The notes under the pieces were generated by a model, which saw only the letters and a list, made by a program, of their open reading frames with translations, searched no databases and was not told where the DNA came from. The translations under genes were made by a program, and so were the position numbers. From contig JACVTC010000008.1 in NCBI GenBank assembly GCA_016946835.1, positions 1,056,001 to 1,120,000 of the forward strand: a DNA stretch of 64,000 bases. Direction: 5' to 3'. This document shows positions 56,037 through 64,000 of this stretch, piece after piece (position 1 is the stretch's first letter; the number at the start of each line of letters is the position of its first letter). The stretch is from Neocallimastix lanati (nom. inval.). Lineage: Eukaryota > Neocallimastigomycota > Neocallimastigomycetes > Neocallimastigales > Neocallimastigaceae.

Positions 56037-59000
56037 GTTGTAATCTTTCTAATTATAAATATATATATCTTTGGATTTATTTTATTATATATTGAATATA
56101 TACTTTTCTTACTTCTATAATTTATTTAAAAAACAGTTTAAGATTATTATTATTATTAATATATATAAATTATAATTAATATTTTTCATAATTATTTCTT
56201 AATACTATTATTAATATTTATGGATAAACCATATATTTTAATAGCGAAATATAAAATATTTTATTTTTTTAATATTTCATTTTATCAATATTTATATTAA
56301 TCTGATATATAATCTTCTTATTTATTTGATATTTTATAATTTTTATATAGTAATGTTTATTTCTTTCCGATATTTCTACTGAATTTTTTTTTTTTTTTTT
56401 TTTTTTAATTTTTACATCTATTTTTATATATTCTTCGTTATATGTTATTATTGTTATTGCTATTATAAATAGTTTCGATAATTTTTTTTTAATATTCTGA
56501 ATATTTTTTAAGGGATTCTAACAATTTTAATTTTATTTGTCCAAGGAACTTTTAATATTAATTTAGATTGAAGAAAAACTAAAACAAAAATTTAATAATT
56601 TTGAAGAATAAAAAAAAAGAAAAAAAAATAACTATAGTTGTAAATAAAGGTACAATATATTTTTTCCTTTATTTTAAATAATATATTGCCTATTTTATAG
56701 ATTTTAATATTCATGTTTATTCCCATTATTCATTTAATATAGATATATTTTTAAAAAATTGATTAATTTTTATCAGTATTATTTATAATATAAAATAAAC
56801 ATTGTTAATTATATTTGGATAATAATTTTATTCATTTTATTATAAATAATAAAATCCAGTAATTTTAAATATATATGAATTATTTTAATATAGTAATATA
56901 TTTTTTATTGCAATCCATGCTAATATTATTTCAAAATATTTATTGATTTGAATTATATTTTATTTATTTTTAAATTTCCATTTTTCAAAAACATCCGTAA
57001 TTTTTGTCTTTTAAGTTTATATTTATTTTACAATATCGAAGATAATACTGCTTTTTAATTATTTCTTGTTTATTGATGATTTATTAATCATTAATTCAAT
57101 TTTTATTCCTTTTATGAATAAGTTTTTATTATTTTTACCTTTAATTAATTTTTTATTACTTTTATTCTTATATATTATTATATTTTTATAATATTTATAA
57201 TAAAAAATATATTAACAAAGAATATATAGAAGAATAAAAAAAGTTTTGATAAAATAAAGAAAAATAAAAAATGAAAAAAAATTTTTTTTTTTAAAACAAA
57301 ATGATTTATTATATTTAATATAAAAGTAATAATTTATATATATTATAAATTATTCAATTATTTATTATTTATTATTTATTATTTATTATTTATTATTTAT
57401 TATTTATTATTTATTATTTATTATTTATTATTTATTATTTATTATTTATTATTTATTATTTATTATTTATTATTTATTATTTATTATTTATTATTTATTA
57501 TTTATTAGTTATTATTTTATTATTTATTATTTATTATTTATTATTTATTATTTATTATTTATTATTTGTTATTTATTATTTATTATTTATTATTTATTAT
57601 TTATTATTTATTATTTATTATTTACTATTTATTATTTATTATTTATTATTTACTATTTATTATTTATTATTTATTATTTATTATTTATTATTTATCATTC
57701 AATTATTAATTATTCAATTATATATTATTTGTTATTTGTTATTTATTATTTATTAATAAATACTCTTTATTATTACTTATTATTTATTATTTATTAATTA
57801 TTAATTATTATTATTGCTTAATTATTGTTTATTATTTATTTATTATTTCTGATTGATATATAATTAAATATTATTCATATAATAATTAATATTAAAAATA
57901 TAAACATTTATAATAATTTATATTAATATTTATATAAATATTAATAATTATAAGTAATTTTATATATGTTTATATTTATAATTATTTATTATAATTATTT
58001 TAAATGATGATGATAATTAAATGGTAAATTTTAATTCTATTGATGATATAATTCAATTTATTAATATATAGTATAATATATTACAGTTAATTTAAAATCA
58101 GTGATTAAATACATTTAATGAATTAAAATCCACGAATAATAATTAAGAAAATCTTACTAAAAAAAAATAATTAAAAATAAAATTATTGAATTTATTTTTA
58201 ATTAAAAAAAACGTTACAATAATAATCATTTTATTTAATTTATTACTTACAAATTTAAGAAGAATAGGTCTAATTAAGTAGAATAATTTTCTTTTTTCTT
58301 TTTACTTTTTTTTTCATTTCTAATAATTGATTGATAATTCTATTCATTATATAATTAATATGAATTATAAAAATAAATCACTTTTTTATTATTTTAAATG
58401 ACATGATTATTAAAAAAAAATAGGTTTAATTTTGAATAGAATAATTTTCTTTTTTTATTTTTTCATTTTCTAATTAATTGTTAATTCTATTCGTTATATA
58501 ATTAATAATATTTATAATAATAAATCAATATTTAATTATTTAAAATGATATGATTATTTAAAAAATAATAAATTTTGGTTAATTATTTCGGTATAATGAT
58601 TCATATAATTTGATAAAAATCATTACTTTCAAATTAATATAAATAAGTGTTAATAATAACAATTAATAAATAGAATTAATTATTATTAATCTTAGTCATT
58701 CAATATCAATATATAAATATATTTAATTTTGTAAATGGAAAAAAAGAAAATTTTATTTATTTTTATTATTTATATTTTAATTTTAATTTTTAAATATACT
58801 TTTTTTTTTTTTTTTTTTTTTTATTTTTAATTAATATTAAATTATTTATTATATGATATAATACATATATGAATAAGTAAAGTAATAGTAGATTATCATA
58901 ATTATAATAGGCTTTCTTTTGTATCTGCCTATACTGATTATATAAATTATATAAATATATAATCATAGTTATTATCGTTATTATTCATTATATACTAATA

Positions 59001-59519
59001 ACTTTAAAGAGAAGAAAGAAAAATTAAATAATACATTCTTATTTAAAATGAATACTTATACTTTATTATTTTTATCACTTAAAAATTAATAGGTCATATA
59101 TTTAGTCAAATTCATAATTTGATATTATACTAATAGATGATGCATAAAATATAGCATATTATTGATACTATTCAGTTTTTTATTTATTTTTTTTAAACTT
59201 AAGGCATTTAAATATTATAATTTTCAACAAAATAATAAGATTAAATAATTCTTTTTATATATAATTATTATGAATAATTTTTAGTTATAATGAAAGCTAC
59301 TCATATTTTTTTCCTTGCCTAATATTTATTTTTTTCCATATTTCTTTTTTTAATATAAATAATCACAAAAAAAAATATAAAAATAATACATCTTTTAATT
59401 TCATTGGTGGATTAAAAAAATTTTCATCTGTTAACTTTAATGATTAAAAAATGTATAATACATACATTATACATCCATCTTGAGTTATATAAATACATAT
59501 GAGTAAAAGAATAAAAAGA

Positions 59520-59610
<91 letters not shown>

Positions 59611-61182
59611 ATAGAAGTATAATAATTTTTAATGTCAATATTTTAATATATTATTTCAATATTCATATTATATTATTTCAATTGAATAATATTAAATAAT
59701 AATCAATAAATAATAAATAATAAATAATAAATAATAAATAATAAATAATAAATCATAAATAATAAATAATAAATAATAAATAATAAATAATAAATAATAA
59801 ATAAATAATAAATAATAAATAATAAATAATAAATAATAAATAATAAATAATAAATAATAAATAATAAATAATAAATAATAAATAATAATTAATAAATAAT
59901 AAATAATAAATAATAAATAATAAATAATAAATAATAAATAATTGAATAATAAATAATAGATAATAAAAAATAAATAATAAAATAATAAATAATAGATAAT
60001 AAAAAATAAATGATAAATAATAAATAATAAATAATAAATAATAAATCATAGATCATAAATAATAGAAATAAAAAGTATAATTGGATAAATTAAGAACAAT
60101 ATACATAAACAATTTTTATATTATTTTTTTTTTTCAAATTTTTACAATTTTTATATATTTATATATAAGTTTAAAATAAAAAAAAATATTATAAAAAGAC
60201 GAAAGTTGATAATATTTTATATAATATATAAAATAAAAGAAAAAGGAAAATAAAACAAAATAAATAAAAAAAAAAAATAAAAGTAGGTTTTTTTTTTTTT
60301 AAAGAAATATAAAATAATATTTATATTTATTTTATTTTTTTTTTTTTTTTTTTAAATAAGAAAATCAAGAAATGTTTTGATTTTGGATCCATCATCATCA
60401 TTGTTTATATTTGTGAATCATATAAGAATTTTTAATTAAAGAATGACAGTGTGAATATATTATTAATTAATTTAAATATAATTTATTCAGAAATCACAAA
60501 ATTAAATATATAACAAAAATTGAAATAAATGTTACTTTTAAAGTATTCATAAATGTTATTTTTACAATGCTTAATCATTCTTTATTATGGGTACTTTGGA
60601 TATTTTCATTGAATATTAGAATTATAGATAATCAAAATAATTTTATTGTTTTATTTTATTTTATTTTATTTATTTTTTTCTCCTAAAAAAAAAATAAATA
60701 AAAATAAAACATACATAACTAGTTTTATTTAATTTTCATCAGAAAAATTTAAATATATTTAAAAAATAAACAAATGATAAACAATTATAAAAATATATAT
60801 TTACAGTTTTAATAAATTATGTTTCCTAATAATAAGCCAAAACAAATAAACAAGATAGTATTATAAAAAGTAAATTTAAAGATCGGAAATATGAATAATT
60901 GAAGAAGATAATTAATTTTAATATTATATATATATACAAAATCTCAATTTCTAATATATTCAACAATTAATTTGATTAATTTGATAAAAAAATATTTAAA
61001 ATAAATAAGTTAATATTATTAATACTAATTATTTATTATTATTTATTTTTTATTTTATTGTTTAAATATTATAAATGCCATATATATTGTTAAAATCTAT
61101 ATGTAATATTTTTTTTTCTTTTAAAAAAAAGTAAGAAATAAATAATAAATATAATAATTAATAGATAAAAGATAAATACAAA
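56037..61182. repeat. intergenic stretch with heptamer, tetramer and diverged tandem repeats
   Basis: TTTATTA heptamer array at about 57352-57745, a diverged tandem duplication at 58264-58556, an (AAAT)n array at 59519-59612 and a heptamer array in the opposite orientation at about 59704-60062. No convincing gene. A small coding-like word on the minus strand near 60360-60410 (NDDDGSKIKTFLDF) is too short to call. Confidence 0.75.
58264..58556. repeat. diverged tandem duplication of about 150 bp
   Basis: Copies at about 58264-58411 and 58422-58556 share AGAATAATTTTCTTTTTT, AATTCTATTCRTTATATAAT and AAATGAYATGATTATT. They differ by many substitutions and small indels, so the duplication is old. 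Confidence 0.7.
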
Positions 61183-63017
61183 ATGCATTTAAGTCACCAA
61201 TTAGGAATAACTTTTCTTTTTTTGAGTTTCCTTTGTAGTTCAGTAAAATCTATGTATTTCTTCTTAGAAGGAAATCAACAAAAATGTTTTATGGAAGAAT
61301 TATCAAAGGTATTTTTTTGTGAAGTGATTTATTATTAAATAAAGTAGTTTGTACTTTTTTTTTTTTTTAAAAAAATATATTAATAAATATATTTAAAATA
61401 TGTTTATCAAATGATATTTAATAATTAAATAATAATTCAATAGGGAACTGTCATTAATGGTAAATAATTTATATATAAATAATTAAATTGAATTAATATA
61501 CAAGTATATAAATTTTTATAATATTAATTTTTTTTTTATTTTTTATTTTTTTTTCAATATTATTATAATTATTACTATGAAAATATATTATAGGAAATTA
61601 TAGAACTCAAGAATATGATAATAAATCCCAAAGTTTTAGAGAAAATCCAAGCTCATCTTTATTAATTACTATTGATGTAGGCATTAATTTATAATAATAA
61701 TAATAGCAATAATAAAAATATTCATTATTATTATTTTTTTTATTTTATTTTATTTTATTTTATTTTTTTTTTTAAAAAAAAAAAACTACTTTAACAAAAT
61801 TATTAATGGAAAATATTATATATAAATATTTTTTGTTCATTTAATAATTAAATTATATAAAAATTAATAATAAAGGAAATCTTCGATAATGGACATCGTG
61901 TTCTTAACCAAAGAAGTGGTAGCTCTGGTCGTTTCACTTTCACTGCTGCTGATTCTGGTGATCATTTAATCTGTGTTATGGCTACTACTAGAAATTGGTT
62001 CTCTAAAGAAAACACTGTAAATATTTTTGAATCATAAATTTCAATAATAATATATAAATTTCATATATTACAAATAATATTTTCAAAAAAAAAAAAAAAA
62101 AAAAATAGAAAAAAAAAATTTATTTTCTTTTCTTTTAATTAAATTTTTTAATTAAATTAAAATATAAATTAATACTAAATTTATTATTGCTAATTAATAA
62201 AATAATGCTAAAAATAGAAATTATTCTTTGACATGAAATTCGGTGATAATGTTTTTGATAACTCTGAAAAGGAAGATGCTGAAAAGGAAAAATTAAGTAG
62301 TAAGTAGTATTAATAAATAAATAAAAATATATATATAAAGTAAAGAACAACATATTATTAATTATAATAATGTAATAATGTATTAATACAATTTGGATTT
62401 TTTTTTTTTTAAAAAAAAAAAAAAAAACATTTTTATTATTAAGGTATTAACATGAAAATTAGAGACTTAAACTCAAAGGTTGCTGGTATTAAGCGTGAAC
62501 AACAATATCAAAGAGTAAGTTAAAAATTTATTATGTTTGATTCATATTAACTGATTATAAATTATACATTTATTATTTATTTATATATATTTCAATTCAA
62601 TTAAAATTTATTTAATGCTTTTTAATATTTATTTAAATAATAATATATTAATTATTTTATAAAAATATTAAAACTTTATAATTAAAATAATAAAAAAATA
62701 AAAAAATAAATGATAGGAACATGAAATTGAATTCCGTAACCAAAGTGAAGCCACTAACGCACATATTATGTACTGGTCTATTATTCAATTCTTTATCATT
62801 CTTGCTACTTGTATCTGGCAAATGCGTTACTTAAAGGTAAATATCGTTTACATAATTTTATTATTATTGTTATTAAAAAAATTTTTTTTTTTGTACTAAT
62901 TAATTATATATATATATATTTTTTTTCTTTTTTTATATCTTTTTAATCAATATTAAATATAAAATATTTTTAATTAACATAAAACAGAAATTCTTCACCG
63001 CCAAGAAATTAGTTTAA
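61183..63017 (+). CDS. p24 family cargo receptor (TMED/Erp type)
   Basis: Eight exons: 61183-61308, 61444-61459, 61594-61676, 61876-62016, 62218-62299, 62444-62514, 62717-62836, 62988-63017. All phases agree and give 222 residues. Signal peptide about 1-23; GOLD domain with the Cys pair (KCFMEE, LICVMA) and GNYRTQEYD, SGRFTFTAADSGDH; a coiled coil (KIRDLNSKVAGIKREQQ); a membrane span about 192-210 (WSIIQFFIILATCIWQM); and a cytosolic tail with FF and KKLV, the COPII and COPI signals of p24 proteins. It most resembles the alpha-type members (TMED4/9). It cycles between ER and Golgi and selects cargo, GPI-anchored proteins among others, which could include proteins like the CotH product. The second exon is only 16 nt, yet is needed for the frame. 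Confidence 0.95.
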
Positions 63018-63855
63018 ATTCATTTATTTATAGAATTAAAAAAAAATTTTTTTTATATAATAAAAGCATATTTGTATTCTTTAAAACAATAAATTATTAT
63101 AATTTATTTATATAAACTAATAATAATATAAACTATAAAGACAAAAAAAATAAAAAATAAAGAAATATAATAAATTATAAATAAATAAAAATTAAATTAC
63201 TATATAAAAATTAAATCAGAAAAATAAACTAAATTAAACAAAAAACAAAAATAAAATAAAAATAAATAATTAAATTAATAAATAAATAAAATAATAATAA
63301 TAATAATAAAATAATAAAATAAAATAAAAATATATATATATATATAAAAATAAATCAAATCAACTAAAGAAAGAAAGAAAGAAAGAAAGAAAAAAAAAAA
63401 AAAAAAAAAAAAAAAAACTATCGATGTACTACTACTACTACTAATAATAATAATAATAATAATTAATATAATAATAATAGTAAAAAAAAAAAAGTTTAAG
63501 CAAATATTTATTAAAAATTAAAGATAAGTATAAAGAATTTTATAGTTTATAACTATTGTATGTATAAATAATTAAAGAAAAAAAAATTTTTTTTTCTTTA
63601 TATATATATATAAATTTTTTCTAAATACAAAATTGAATTGGGGATGTGATTTTGTTTATTTATTTTTATTTTTATTTTATTTTATTTATTGTAAAAGTTT
63701 TTATAAAAAAAAAAAAAAAAATTAAAAAAGAGAGAAATAAAATCTTGAAATTGTTTTGGAAGTGGTAATTGATATTAATAATAACTTAATTTTAATTTAT
63801 TTTATTATTGTTAATTATTATTATTATTATTATTATTATTATTTATTATCTAATT
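63018..63855. other. gene-free 3' flank of the p24 gene
   Basis: AT-rich with an (AAAG)n run at about 63367-63392, a following A-tract, short CTA and AAT repeats, and an ATT array near 63815-63841. No gene seen. Confidence 0.55.
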
Positions 63856-63859
63856 GAAC

Positions 63860-64000
63860 TACCTACGTCGAAACGATAAGGCAAAGAAAAAATTCTAATA
63901 CAAATTTGAATATTTTTTTTTTTTTTTTTTTACCATATGGAGTTATCAGTTATCATCAACGAATGGGAAGAGTTAGAGATATTTCATCCTCGAAATTCAT
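63860..64000 (+). mobile_element. LINE 3' coding fragment, cut by right edge
   Basis: Starts within LRRNDKAKKKF-like coding (matching the arginine-rich word before the acidic tail of the 33-kb LINE), is broken by a T-tract at 63914-63932, and ends MELSVIINEWEELEIFHP. The INEWEELE word matches the C-terminal signature of the other copies. The tail lies outside the window. Confidence 0.75.

Noticed and set aside
57352-57745. Heptamer array as an internal telomere tract
   Set aside because: Unit TTTATTA lacks the G run of telomere repeats; similarity to TTTAGGG is weak.
60360-60440. Minus-strand coding-like word NDDDGSKIKTFLDF
   Set aside because: Too short and unsupported by neighbouring exons.

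Overview
The window looks like nuclear DNA of a very AT-rich, intron-containing flagellated fungus, most likely an anaerobic gut fungus (Neocallimastigomycota). This is inferred from base composition (very A+T rich by eye, with homopolymer and microsatellite arrays everywhere), intron style (GTAAGT/GTAAAT donors, TAG/AAG acceptors), and gene content: a secreted CotH-type kinase, a secreted chitin-binding phospholipase, a bacterial-type iron alcohol dehydrogenase, and centriole/flagellum genes that non-flagellated fungi normally lack. Genus cannot be told from the sequence alone.

Layout. 1-3837 (-): CEP95-like centrosomal protein, cut by the left edge. 3.8-13.5 kb: repeat desert holding a decayed coding region (about 7.5-8.8 kb) and a FLYWCH zinc-finger pseudogene (12.98-12.47 kb). 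13.57-13.87 kb: a GC-rich poly(A)-tailed insertion. 17.3-19.8 kb (+): CotH-family secreted protein, three exons. 22.9-24.7 kb (+): secreted phospholipase A2-like protein with four chitin-binding domains. 25.5-26.9 kb: decayed retroelement material. 29.2-27.5 kb (-): CYB5D1-like cytochrome b5-domain protein, five exons. 31.3 kb: frameshifted exon remnant. 33.4-32.3 kb (-): 5'-truncated LINE. 38.4-34.5 kb (-): a 1081-residue TPR protein of unknown function, two exons. 38.4-46.5 kb: microsatellite desert. 46.5-47.7 kb (+): iron-containing alcohol dehydrogenase. 51.9-49.2 kb (-): decayed ankyrin-repeat gene region. 52.3-53.1 kb: pentanucleotide array beside a LINE tail. 56.0-54.2 kb (-): MEK-type MAP kinase kinase, five exons. 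57.3-60.1 kb: heptamer and tetramer arrays. 61.2-63.0 kb (+): p24 cargo receptor, eight exons including a 16-nt exon. The right edge cuts another LINE copy.

The genes do not form an operon or obvious cluster. CEP95-like and CYB5D1-like proteins fit the zoospore flagellum; the p24 protein serves ER-Golgi traffic; the CotH and phospholipase proteins are secreted; the alcohol dehydrogenase fits fermentative metabolism; the kinase is ordinary signalling. Exon structures were worked out by hand from splice sites, reading phase and family similarity. No database search was run, so family names rest on recognised motifs.
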